NCBI GenBank assembly: GCA_937973575.1 | Contig: CALJKH010000078.1 | Span: forward strand, 1 to 6,344 | Source: an uncultured Solirubrobacterales bacterium | GTDB taxonomy: Bacteria; Actinomycetota; Thermoleophilia; Solirubrobacterales; Solirubrobacteraceae | Reading direction: 5' to 3' | Length of the DNA: 6,344 nucleotides | Shown here: one piece after another, positions 1 to 6,344 of the stretch | Layout: every line of letters starts with the position of its first letter | How positions within the stretch are numbered: the stretch's first letter is position 1 | The notes under the pieces: model-generated | Seen by the model: the letters and a program-made list of their open reading frames with translations, nothing else | Database searches by the model: none | Told to the model about the DNA's origin: nothing | Position numbers and translations under genes: made by a program

Positions 1-2040
1 CGCGTCGAGCCCAAGAACCGACTTGTGCTTACCGGGACGCTGCTTAGCTCGCTGCAGCTCAGCAGAGGCGCTCCTCAGCAGAATGTCATTGACGAGGGTG
101 CTCTTGCCCGATCCGCTCACTCCCGTGACACAGGTGAACACCCCAAGCGGGAACTTCACTGTGACGTCCTTCAGGTTGTGCTCGACGGCGCCCTTGACCG
201 TGACATAACCGGATGGCTTGCGACGCTTAGCCGGGTACGGAATGCTCTTCGCGCCAGACAGGTACTGGCCGGTGAGCGAGTCCTTGACCTTCATCACCTG
301 CGCAGCCGTGCCGGCGGCAACAACCTTTCCGCCGTGCTCTCCAGCCCCGGGACCAATATCGATGACATGGTCGGCAGCCTTCATCGTCCCCTCGTCATGC
401 TCAACGACGAGAACTGTGTTTCCGATGTCTCGGAGTCGCTCGAGGGTGCCAATCAGCCTCTCATTGTCACGCTGATGGAGCCCAATGGACGGTTCATCAA
501 GTACATAGAGCACGCCGACAAGGGCTGATCCAATCTGCGTAGCCAAGCGAATCCGCTGGGCCTCGCCTCCTGAGAGCGTTCCGGCACCACGACCAAGGGA
601 CAGGTAGCCGACTCCCACATCGTCAAGGAACCTAAGGCGCTCCTCTATCTCACGAAGAATGAGTCGGGCAACGCGTTGATCATGCTCAGAGAGCTCAACC
701 TCCCTCACCCACGCGAGTGCGGCAGATGCAGAAAGCGCGGTGAACCGGTCCAGACTCCAATCCGCGACAGTGACTGCCCTGGACTCGGCCCGCAGCCTTG
801 CGCCGCCGCACTCAGGGCAATCAACAAGGCTCATGTACTCCTCAATCTTGTCCTTCACGAACTCCGAGTCAGACTCAGAATGCCTCCGCTTGAGCTGAGG
901 GATAAGACCCTCAAACCGTGTCGAGTAGCGGCGCCTTCGCCCGTAGCGGTTCTTGTAGGCGACATCCATCCGCTCGCCCTCGGTGCCGTAGAGGAATACA
1001 TCGCGCTGTTCCGGGTCCAGCTTCTTCCAGGGGACGTCAAGCGGCACCTCGTACTTCTCAGAGAGCGAAGCAATCAGCTGCTGGTAGTAGTCAGCTGCGC
1101 TTGCAGCCCATGGGGCTAATGCACCTTCGGCTATCGACAGAGACGGGTTAGGGACAACCAGGTCTGGATCAACCTCCAGTTGAGCACCGAGCCCGGTGCA
1201 GCGTCCGCAGGCACCATGGGGACTATTGAAGGAAAAGACACGCGGCTCCAACTCAGGAAGGCCTGGGCCGTGTTCGATGCAAGCAAAGCGCTCGCTGTAG
1301 AGAGTGACCTGACCGGTTTCAGCAAGCTCGATCTCTACTAGTCCATCGGCGAGTAACGCCGCCGTTTCAAGCGAATCAGCAAGCCTGCGGCGAATGTCCT
1401 CGCGCATCGTGAGCCGGTCGACAACAACGCTGATGTCGTGCTTCAGCTTCTTGTCGAGAGCGATTTCTTCATCTAGGCGAAGGACGGCTCCGTCAATCTT
1501 GACTCGAGCAAAGCCCTCACCACGTAGCTCATCAAGGATGTTCTGATGCTCGCCCTTCCGGCCGCGGACGACAGGTGCCATGACCATGAACTTCGTTTCA
1601 AGCGGAAGCTCAAGAACCTGGTCAACAATCTGCTCGACAGATTGCCCCGTGATCGGCTTCCCGCAGACATGGCAGTGAGGCTTACCTACCCGCGCCCAGA
1701 GCAGCCGCAGATAGTCGTAGATCTCTGTAACCGTGCCGACTGTCGACCGAGGATTTCTTGAAGTGGTCTTCTGGTCAATCGAGATGGCCGGAGATAAACC
1801 CTCAATTGAGTCCACATCCGGCTTGTCCATCTGGCCGAGGAACTGACGGGCGTAAGCCGACAGGCTCTCCACATACCGCCGCTGACCCTCTGCGTAGATG
1901 GTGTCGAAAGCAAGCGAGCTCTTGCCTGATCCAGAGAGGCCCGTGATTACGACAAGTGCGTCCCGAGGGAGATCGACATCAATCGCTCTTAGGTTGTGCT
2001 CGCGGGCGCCGCGAATAACGATCTTGTCTTGATGAGCCAC
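1..2040 (-). CDS. uvrA: UvrA, excinuclease ABC subunit A (C-terminus cut off by window edge)
   Basis: UvrA is the damage-sensing ATPase of nucleotide excision repair; as a dimer it scans DNA and hands lesions to UvrB. The open frame gives 680 residues of a family usually near 950, running off the left edge. Visible features are Walker A of the first ABC domain (GLSGSGKSS, 34-42), a CHVC pair at 123-126, the zinc finger C254-x2-H257-x20-C278-x2-C281, the ABC signature LSGGE (489-493), Walker B ending D515-E516, the switch histidine H548, and the second Walker A (GVSGSGKST, 640-648). The second signature and last zinc module lie outside. The start is GTG at 2040-2038: an in-frame TAG at 2070-2068 blocks extension, no other start codon lies between, and the protein then aligns with the usual UvrA N-terminus (DKIVIRGAREHNL). 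A weak Shine-Dalgarno AGGG sits at 2052-2049, 8 bases upstream. It is the last gene of the apparent uvrB-small ORF-uvrA unit. Identity is certain. Confidence 0.98.
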   Translation of the reverse strand, partial: MAHQDKIVIRGAREHNLRAIDVDLPRDALVVITGLSGSGKSSLAFDTIYAEGQRRYVESLSAYARQFLGQMDKPDVDSIEGLSPAISIDQKTTSRNPRSTVGTVTEIYDYLRLLWARVGKPHCHVCGKPITGQSVEQIVDQVLELPLETKFMVMAPVVRGRKGEHQNILDELRGEGFARVKIDGAVLRLDEEIALDKKLKHDISVVVDRLTMREDIRRRLADSLETAALLADGLVEIELAETGQVTLYSERFACIEHGPGLPELEPRVFSFNSPHGACGRCTGLGAQLEVDPDLVVPNPSLSIAEGALAPWAASAADYYQQLIASLSEKYEVPLDVPWKKLDPEQRDVFLYGTEGERMDVAYKNRYGRRRRYSTRFEGLIPQLKRRHSESDSEFVKDKIEEYMSLVDCPECGGARLRAESRAVTVADWSLDRFTALSASAALAWVREVELSEHDQRVARLILREIEERLRFLDDVGVGYLSLGRGAGTLSGGEAQRIRLATQIGSALVGVLYVLDEPSIGLHQRDNERLIGTLERLRDIGNTVLVVEHDEGTMKAADHVIDIGPGAGEHGGKVVAAGTAAQVMKVKDSLTGQYLSGAKSIPYPAKRRKPSGYVTVKGAVEHNLKDVTVKFPLGVFTCVTGVSGSGKSTLVNDILLRSASAELQRAKQRPGKHKSVLGLDA

Positions 2041-2056
2041 GTGACTGACCCTAGCG

Positions 2057-2076
2057 GCGGCGGGGGTCTACGCCGC
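2057..2076 (-). other. GC-rich inverted repeat between the small ORF and uvrA
   Basis: The 63-base gap upstream of uvrA contains GCGGCG and CGCCGC arms (6 bp, perfect) separated by 8 bases. In the mRNA it would form a small hairpin ending 16 bases before the uvrA GTG and just upstream of its AGGG ribosome-binding site. No run of T follows, so it does not look like an intrinsic terminator. It could modulate uvrA translation, stabilise an mRNA end, or be chance in GC-rich DNA. Confidence 0.25.
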
Positions 2077-2103
2077 GTCCGGCCTCCGCCACTGGTTTAG
2101 CTC

Positions 2104-2400
2104 CTAGGCGAAGAAGCGAGCGACAAGAGACTCCCCGTCAACGCCGGGGTAACTCTTGTTGAGTTCAGCTAGAACTTCAGAGCGGTCGCGGCCACTTGAC
2201 GCGCCCTCGAGCGCAATGAGCCGGGCCGCGGCTTCGTCGTCAGATGTAGCCGGGGCGAGGGGTTCAGCCTCAACTGGAGTAACGGCCGGTGATGCAAAAT
2301 CATCGGCTGCTCGCTCGAGCAGAATTGCCTGCTTGGTCAGATCTGCCGCGGTCTGCCGAAGTGCGGCAGCTGCGTCACGGATTTGCTGTTCTGAACTCAT
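2104..2400 (-). CDS. Small hypothetical protein (98 aa) between uvrB and uvrA
   Basis: I do not recognise this protein. It has 98 residues, is acidic and alanine-rich, and has no signal peptide, membrane segment or cysteines. Residues 1-36 look like one long amphipathic helix with regular hydrophobic spacing (LRQTAADLTKQAILLERA), possibly a coiled coil. Residues 37-57 form a Pro/Ala/Glu-rich linker. Residues 58-98 form a second helical segment (ARLIALEG, then SEVLAELNKSYPGVDGESLV) ending in ARFFA. The start is ATG, 10 bases after the uvrB stop, with no clear Shine-Dalgarno, which suggests translation coupled to uvrB. The stop is TAG. That it is real is supported by its fit into an otherwise uncovered gap, same strand as its neighbours, plausible composition and tight spacing. 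Position suggests co-expression with the repair genes but does not show a repair function. A two-helix scaffold or partner-binding protein is only an inference. Confidence 0.8.
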   Translation of the reverse strand: MSSEQQIRDAAAALRQTAADLTKQAILLERAADDFASPAVTPVEAEPLAPATSDDEAAARLIALEGASSGRDRSEVLAELNKSYPGVDGESLVARFFA

Positions 2401-2410
2401 GGTGCCGAGC

Positions 2411-4414
2411 TTAGCGCCCTAGTGCTTGAGCCACATCTAGGCGCCGGCGCAACGAGCGGATCTCATCGCGCAACTTGGTTGCCTGCTCGAAGCGCAGCTC
2501 TTCGGCAGCTAGAAGCATGTCCTCCTCCATTTCCGCGATCGCATGCTCGATCTCCACAGCTGACATGCCTTCCGCCTCGATCTGCCGGCGGCGATTGACG
2601 GGTACCTTCGACTCTCCTTGAAGGAACTCGCCGATGTCGCTAACCCCCTTCGAAATTGATGAAGGAACCACACCGTGCTCCTCGTTCCACGCGACCTGAA
2701 TAGCCCGGCGACGGTCAGTCTCTGAAAGAGCAGACTTCATTGCAGCTGTCTCACGATCGGCGTACATCACAACTCGCCCATCAACGTTTCGGGCTGCACG
2801 ACCAATTGTCTGAATCAAGGCAGTCTCGCCCCGAAGGAACCCTTCCTTGTCAGCGTCGAGAATCGCAACGAGCGACACCTCGGGCAGGTCGAGTCCCTCT
2901 CGAAGAAGGTTGACCCCGATCAGAACATCGAACTCCCCTAGCCGAAGTTCTCTAAGGATCTGGATCCGCTCAAGGGTTTCGACGTCGCTGTGGAGGTAGC
3001 GAACCTTGAGGCCAGCCTCGAGCAGGTAGTCCGTGAGGTCCTCAGCCATCTTCTTCGTCAGTGTTGTTACAAGGCCGCGCTGGTCAGCCTCAACAACTGT
3101 CCGAAGCTCTGCGATCAGATCGTCGACCTGGTTTCGGGTTGGCCTCACGCTGATGGGCGGATCAACGATCCCAGTCGGGCGCACAATCTGCTCAATCACC
3201 CTGCTGGAATGCTCCAATTCAAACTTCCCTGGCGTCGCCGACACGAACACCAGTTGGCCAGTGTGAGCAAGGAACTCATCGAACTTCTGAGGGCGGTTGT
3301 CAAGCGCACTGGGAAGGCGGAATCCGTAGTCGATCAGGGTGTTCTTACGAGACCTGTCCCCCTCGTACATGCCGCCGATCTGAGGCACCGTCTGATGGCT
3401 TTCGTCAAGGAAACAGATTGCATCGTCGGGGAAATAATCGAGGAGGCAGTAAGGCCGCTCCCCCGGCTTACGCCCGTCCAAGATTCGTGAGTAGTTCTCA
3501 ATTCCGCTGCAGAAGCCCGTTTCGCGCAGCATCTCCATGTCGTATCGAGTCCTCTGGCGCAGGCGCTGCGCCTCGAGCAGTTTGTTGTCCTTCTCAAGCT
3601 CCTCGCAGCGGGCTTTGAGCTCTGCGCCGATCTCGCGCACTGCTCGCTCAATCAGGTCGGGATCAACGTTGTAGTGGGTGGCAGGCCAGATAGCCACATG
3701 CCCAAGGTCTTCCTCTGTGATCTCCCCTGTCAGAGGATCGAATGCCTGACAGCGCTCGACCTCGTCTCCAAAGAACTCCACCCTGAAGGCGGTTTCCATA
3801 TAGGCGGGCATGATCTCCAAGGTGTCACCGCGGACCCTGAATGAACCTCGCTCTAGGACGATGTCGTTGCGGCGGTACTGGTTCCGGATGAGGCGCACAA
3901 TTAGGTCGTCCCGGTCAACCTCCTCCCCTTTCCTCAGGGTTTGGAGGTTGGCGTCATAGCTGTCCGGTGAGCCCATGCCATAGATGCACGACACAGAGGC
4001 AACGATGATCACATCTCGCCTGGCGAAGAGCGCAGCAGTGGCAGCGTGCCGCAGGCGGTCAATCTCCTGATTAATTGCCGAGTCCTTCTCGATGTAGAGG
4101 TCTCGACTCGGGACATACGCTTCTGGTTGGTAGTAGTCGTAATAAGAGACGAAGTACTCGACTGCGTTGTCAGGGAAAAACGTTCTGAACTCGTTGCAGA
4201 GCTGAGCCGCAAGAGTCTTGTTGTGAGCGATCACGAGCGCCGGCCGCTGCACCTCGGCGATCGTCGCGGCCATAGTCATCGTTTTGCCGGTGCCAGTGGC
4301 TCCAAGCAGCGTCTGGTAGCGCTCGCCTGCCCTCAGCCCGTCAGAAAGCTCGCCGATAGCTGCGGGCTGATCGGCCGCTGGACTGAAATCACTGTCTAGA
4401 CGGAAGGCCGGCAA
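2411..4414 (-). CDS. uvrB: UvrB, excinuclease ABC subunit B
   Basis: UvrB is the helicase-like damage-verification subunit of nucleotide excision repair: it receives DNA from UvrA, clamps the lesion with its beta-hairpin, and recruits UvrC. The 667-residue frame is complete and of normal family length. Motifs in order: Walker A GATGTGKT (38-45), the aromatic-rich beta-hairpin region (VSYYDYYQPEAYVPSRD, 89-105), the DEAD-like box DESH (337-340), the VSATPG motif (391-396), helicase motif VI QTIGRAARN (535-543), and a C-terminal UVR domain (about 626-659, with RFEQATKLRDEI) used for UvrC or UvrA contact. The start is TTG at 4414-4412: an in-frame TGA lies three codons upstream, the first internal ATG is at residue 46 inside the Walker A region, and MPAFRLDSDFSPAADQP matches the family N-terminus. 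No strong Shine-Dalgarno is seen. The Walker A loop resembles actinobacterial UvrB. Identity is certain. Confidence 0.99.
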   Translation of the reverse strand: MPAFRLDSDFSPAADQPAAIGELSDGLRAGERYQTLLGATGTGKTMTMAATIAEVQRPALVIAHNKTLAAQLCNEFRTFFPDNAVEYFVSYYDYYQPEAYVPSRDLYIEKDSAINQEIDRLRHAATAALFARRDVIIVASVSCIYGMGSPDSYDANLQTLRKGEEVDRDDLIVRLIRNQYRRNDIVLERGSFRVRGDTLEIMPAYMETAFRVEFFGDEVERCQAFDPLTGEITEEDLGHVAIWPATHYNVDPDLIERAVREIGAELKARCEELEKDNKLLEAQRLRQRTRYDMEMLRETGFCSGIENYSRILDGRKPGERPYCLLDYFPDDAICFLDESHQTVPQIGGMYEGDRSRKNTLIDYGFRLPSALDNRPQKFDEFLAHTGQLVFVSATPGKFELEHSSRVIEQIVRPTGIVDPPISVRPTRNQVDDLIAELRTVVEADQRGLVTTLTKKMAEDLTDYLLEAGLKVRYLHSDVETLERIQILRELRLGEFDVLIGVNLLREGLDLPEVSLVAILDADKEGFLRGETALIQTIGRAARNVDGRVVMYADRETAAMKSALSETDRRRAIQVAWNEEHGVVPSSISKGVSDIGEFLQGESKVPVNRRRQIEAEGMSAVEIEHAIAEMEEDMLLAAEELRFEQATKLRDEIRSLRRRLDVAQALGR

Positions 4415-4502
4415 CCCGACTCACAATACCGCCGCGCCTGCAGACCCACCGGCTACTTCAGTTATCAACCTGAAGCCCGAACTCGTCGGCGGAGCTCCTT
4501 GG
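4415..4502 (-). promoter_or_regulatory. Intergenic region upstream of uvrB (weak candidate signals only)
   Basis: This 88-base gap is the second-largest non-coding stretch class in the window and the likeliest place for a uvrB promoter. On the minus strand it holds an 8-bp palindrome GGAGCTCC (4498-4491), a small inverted repeat CCGA/TCGG (4489-4477), and a 6-bp inverted repeat CTTCAG-8-CTGAAG (4475-4456) that could form a weak hairpin. A TATTGT hexamer at 4428-4423 resembles a -10 element, 8 bases before the TTG, but has no partner -35. None of the hairpins is followed by a T run. I do not see a full actinobacterial LexA box (CGAAC-N4-GTTCG); only one half-site (CGAAC on the plus strand, 4478-4482) is present. 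Confidence 0.25.
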
Positions 4503-5483
4503 TTACTTGAGGAGGCCCTCAAGCGTGAGCGTCTGGCGAAGACCATCCTCAAGGCTGCGTGATTCGTAACCAAGTTCGGACTTTGCCTTCTCGCTTGAAG
4601 CCCAATATGTAACTCCGTCAGCGCTTGTCACAACTTCACGCAGGTTTGGACCGGCGCCGAAGATCGGGCCAACTACTTTGCCAATCGGGTGCAATGCCTT
4701 GAACAGGCCAGCCGGGATGACAACACGCGGCACCTTACGGCCAAGAATCCGAGCCTCTGTGGCAACCACACCACGAACGGTCTGGATCTCACCGCCCATC
4801 ACATAGGACTGGCCGCTGCGCCCCTTGTCGAGAGCGAGCACGATGCCAGCTGCGATGTCGTCGCGGTGCACAACAGTCAATCCAAGGTCGGGGAACATCA
4901 GAGCTGGAAGTTGCTTCTTCGCGTACTTGAGAATGACCTCACCAAGAGCACTGGTATCGCCCGGACCGTAGACACCACCAGGCTGCACGATCACAAGCTG
5001 CAGACCCTTTGCCGCAAGCTCTAGGGCAGCGCGGTGCGCAAGAGCCTTTGTCTCCTCGTAATACGACGTGTATTCGCCACCCGGTGGCTCGTAGGACTCG
5101 TCCACAACCTTGCCATTTGTGTTTCCAAAGACAGCACAGGTCGAGACATACACAGCCTTAGACACCCCGGCTTCAAGGGCAGCTTCGAGGACATTGACAG
5201 TCCCTTCGACGTTGGCGGCGTACATGGGAGCACGCTCGTCCTCGCTGATTCCAACCTCATAGATCGCTGCACAGTGAATGACCGCGTCGCACCCACTCAA
5301 GCCTGTAAGAACCGCGTCGCGGTCGGTAAGCGAGCCAGCTGCGATCTCGCAGCCGATGCGCTCGAGTTCCACTGCCTTAGAAGGAGTGCGCACGAGGGCT
5401 ACAACCTCATCGCCACGCTCACGAAGAATCTCCGCGATCTTCCCGCCAATAAAACCGGTGCCACCTGTAAGAAAAATTTTCAT
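4503..5483 (-). CDS. NAD(P)-dependent epimerase/reductase, extended SDR family
   Basis: A 326-residue extended short-chain dehydrogenase/reductase, related in style to sugar-nucleotide epimerases, dihydroflavonol-reductase-like proteins and the hopanoid-associated HpnA group. The N-terminal Rossmann fold is clear: TGGTGFIGG (6-14) binds the dinucleotide, and the basic R32 after the second strand (ALVRT) leans towards NADP(H). CDAVIHCAA (65-73) and the YAANVEGT segment (88-95) are typical of the class. The catalytic set is present: S114/T115 (VYVST) and Y142-x3-K146. QPGGVYGPGD (167-176) and VVHRDD (about 204-209) mark the substrate-side domain. The substrate cannot be read from the sequence. 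The start is ATG; no usable Shine-Dalgarno is present, but a TAGACT hexamer lies 6 bases upstream, compatible with a leaderless mRNA. It follows the transglycosylase stop by 41 bases and precedes uvrB by 88. Family call is firm, function is open. Confidence 0.93.
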   Translation of the reverse strand: MKIFLTGGTGFIGGKIAEILRERGDEVVALVRTPSKAVELERIGCEIAAGSLTDRDAVLTGLSGCDAVIHCAAIYEVGISEDERAPMYAANVEGTVNVLEAALEAGVSKAVYVSTCAVFGNTNGKVVDESYEPPGGEYTSYYEETKALAHRAALELAAKGLQLVIVQPGGVYGPGDTSALGEVILKYAKKQLPALMFPDLGLTVVHRDDIAAGIVLALDKGRSGQSYVMGGEIQTVRGVVATEARILGRKVPRVVIPAGLFKALHPIGKVVGPIFGAGPNLREVVTSADGVTYWASSEKAKSELGYESRSLEDGLRQTLTLEGLLK

Positions 5484-5489
5484 CCTGTG

Positions 5490-5495
5490 AGTCTA
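5490..5495 (-). promoter_or_regulatory. Candidate -10 element for a leaderless SDR transcript
   Basis: TAGACT fits the actinobacterial -10 pattern TANNNT and ends 6 bases before the SDR ATG, so transcription would start at or next to the start codon. This would explain the missing Shine-Dalgarno. No good -35 is found at 16-18 bases upstream (the bases there read near AGTTAC), and the surrounding AT-rich patch (TTAATTAGACT) could match by chance. Confidence 0.35.
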
Positions 5496-5524
5496 ATTAA
5501 GCCGGTTCACGAGTAACTGGGGAA

Positions 5525-6100
5525 TCACCGCAGTCCGAGCTCCCGGGCGTACTTAGCTCTGTACTCACGCTTTGCGTCAAGGACTCTCTGCGTGTAGGCC
5601 TTTGTTTCAGGGAATGGAATGTCACTGACTCCGAAGGCATTTCCGTTCTCGTGCGCCTTCCTAACCCAGTTATCGACATTCCCCAGCCCAGCGTTGTAGG
5701 CGGCGATCGCAAGTGCCTCGTTCCCCTGATAGTGGTCCAGGAGCCATCGCAGATACCACGAGCCGTAACGGATGTTGACGCTTGGATCAGCCAGATCCTT
5801 TGGGACGAATGCGGTTCCCCCGCTCTTCTTAGCAATAAACAGCGCAGTGCTCGGGAGAAGCTGCATCAGCCCCTGGGCGCCTGCGCTGGACTCACGCGGC
5901 TGAAACTTGGTCTCCGCGTAGATCACGGCAGCGATCAGCGTGGGATCTAGGTTCTTCGCTGCTGCCTGCTCCCGGATCACCGAGGCATGGTTAAGGGGAA
6001 GCGTTAGCTCGCGGTAGGTGCCCTCCAGCTTTGGAAGCTGGCTGAGCCCGAGGACAGCCACAATGGCAAGTCCGAGAAGAACCAGGGTGCGCCGGGTCAC
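5525..6100 (-). CDS. Lytic transglycosylase, Slt-type (GH23-like), membrane-anchored
   Basis: This enzyme would cleave the MurNAc-GlcNAc bond of peptidoglycan and release 1,6-anhydro-muropeptides, acting outside the membrane in wall remodelling. It has 191 residues. MTRR followed by a hydrophobic stretch (about 5-21, LVLLGLAIVAVLGLS) is an uncleaved signal anchor or signal peptide without a lipobox cysteine. The catalytic domain fills the rest: catalytic E63 in AVIYAETKF, the SSAGAQGLMQLLPSTA motif (71-86), NIRYGSWYL (109-117), the AYNAGLGNVDNW motif (134-145), and ETKAYTQRVL (165-174). These are the Slt70 C-terminal domain motifs; the large helical ring of Slt70 is absent, so this is a minimal form. 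The start is GTG at 6100-6098, overlapping the coaE stop as GTGA, which implies coupled translation. It ends 41 bases before the SDR gene. Family call is firm; the exact gene name is not decidable. Confidence 0.95.
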   Translation of the reverse strand: MTRRTLVLLGLAIVAVLGLSQLPKLEGTYRELTLPLNHASVIREQAAAKNLDPTLIAAVIYAETKFQPRESSAGAQGLMQLLPSTALFIAKKSGGTAFVPKDLADPSVNIRYGSWYLRWLLDHYQGNEALAIAAYNAGLGNVDNWVRKAHENGNAFGVSDIPFPETKAYTQRVLDAKREYRAKYARELGLR

Positions 6101-6344
6101 CCGACCATTTCAGCAAGAAGGCCGGAGAGTGCCAGCTCTAGGTCCTTTTCAGTCCCGTCGTTGAGGACCACAAAGTCCGCCTTTTCGGCTTTCTCAGCTT
6201 GGCTCAACTGCCGTGCAGCCCGCTCGTCAACTGCAGCGTGACCCCGCTCAAGAGCGCGGGCAGACCGCACATCTTCGTCAGCCAGTACGCAGATTGTCTT
6301 GTCGAAGGCCTGGTCCATCCCGCTCTCAAAAAGGAGAGGTACCT
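6097..6344 (-). CDS. coaE: Dephospho-CoA kinase, C-terminal part (gene runs off the right edge)
   Basis: CoaE performs the last step of coenzyme A synthesis, phosphorylating the ribose 3'-hydroxyl of dephospho-CoA with ATP in the cytoplasm. Only the final 81 residues are in the window; the frame is open to the edge, so the internal ATG at 6318 is not the true start. The fragment begins VPLLFESGMD, the conserved PLLFE motif of the substrate-binding region, then VLADEDVRSARALERG, the equivalent of the family's conserved R-x-x-R lid region, and ends with DERAARQLSQAEKAEKAD then FVVLNDGTEKDLE, matching the CoaE C-terminal pattern R-x-x-x-Q ... K ... AD-hydrophobic-x-N-x-G. The P-loop (N-terminal) is outside. 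The stop TGA overlaps the GTG of the transglycosylase. In Actinobacteria coaE commonly sits upstream of uvrB, which supports the call. Confidence 0.92.
   Translation of the reverse strand, partial: VPLLFESGMDQAFDKTICVLADEDVRSARALERGHAAVDERAARQLSQAEKAEKADFVVLNDGTEKDLELALSGLLAEMVG

Noticed and set aside
25..528. 167-codon plus-strand open frame
   Set aside because: It lies antisense to uvrA motifs including the signature, Walker B and H-loop; the translation has no recognisable domain and is a shadow of the real gene.
676..1119. 147-codon plus-strand open frame
   Set aside because: Antisense to the middle of uvrA, with arginine/leucine-rich composition typical of a complementary-strand frame.
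2990..3490. 166-codon plus-strand open frame
   Set aside because: Fully inside uvrB on the opposite strand; no family resemblance.
4456..4475. CTTCAG/CTGAAG inverted repeat as an intrinsic terminator of the SDR gene
   Set aside because: Six-base stem with an 8-base loop, low GC and no T run after it on either strand; too weak to call a terminator.
4478..4491. LexA/SOS box upstream of uvrB
   Set aside because: Only the CGAAC half-site is present; the other half reads CGGCG where GTTCG is needed.
4421..4500. Upstream leader peptide before uvrB (AAGGAG at 4500-4495, then TTG at 4469)
   Set aside because: The AAGGAG is about 26 bases from the TTG, far outside normal spacing, and the frame is only 15 codons with no regulatory codon pattern.
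5034..5516. 160-codon plus-strand open frame
   Set aside because: Antisense to the N-terminal half of the SDR gene, whose Rossmann and catalytic motifs establish the coding strand.
6097..6318. A separate 73-residue gene starting at the ATG at 6318
   Set aside because: The frame is open upstream to the window edge and encodes the CoaE motif PLLFE just before that ATG, so it is the end of coaE.

Overview
The window is ordinary, densely packed bacterial chromosome. Every gene I can support lies on the minus strand, so transcription runs from the right edge to the left. In that order they are the C-terminal end of coaE (dephospho-CoA kinase), a short membrane-anchored lytic transglycosylase, an extended SDR sugar-epimerase/reductase-like protein, uvrB, a 98-residue protein I cannot assign, and uvrA cut off at the left edge after 680 codons. 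I see no mobile element, CRISPR array, tRNA or rRNA gene, or phage gene.

The DNA looks moderately GC-rich, with frequent G/C third positions and non-ATG starts (GTG for uvrA and the transglycosylase, TTG for uvrB). The order coaE, then uvrB, then uvrA is typical of Actinobacteria: Mycobacterium has coaE, uvrB and uvrA close together in that order. The UvrB Walker A loop (GATGTGKT) also resembles the actinobacterial form rather than the E. coli form (GVTGSGKT). A member of the Actinomycetota is the best guess. A deep class such as Thermoleophilia is possible, but that is only an impression.

Region by region: at 6344-5525, coaE and the transglycosylase overlap (GTGA) and are probably co-translated. 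At 5483-4503, the SDR gene follows after 41 bases and may have its own promoter giving a leaderless mRNA. At 4502-4415 there is an 88-base gap with small inverted repeats. At 4414-1, uvrB, the small ORF (10-base gap) and uvrA (63-base gap) look like one repair transcription unit. UvrA finds bulky lesions and loads UvrB, which verifies the damage for incision by UvrC; uvrC is not in the window. CoaE, the transglycosylase and the SDR act in cofactor synthesis, wall turnover and probably sugar or small-molecule metabolism, and have no evident functional link to repair.

I did not find a convincing undescribed system. The points most worth a second look are the unassigned small protein between uvrB and uvrA, the C-x2-H substitution in the UvrA zinc finger, and the SDR gene placed between the coaE end and uvrB.
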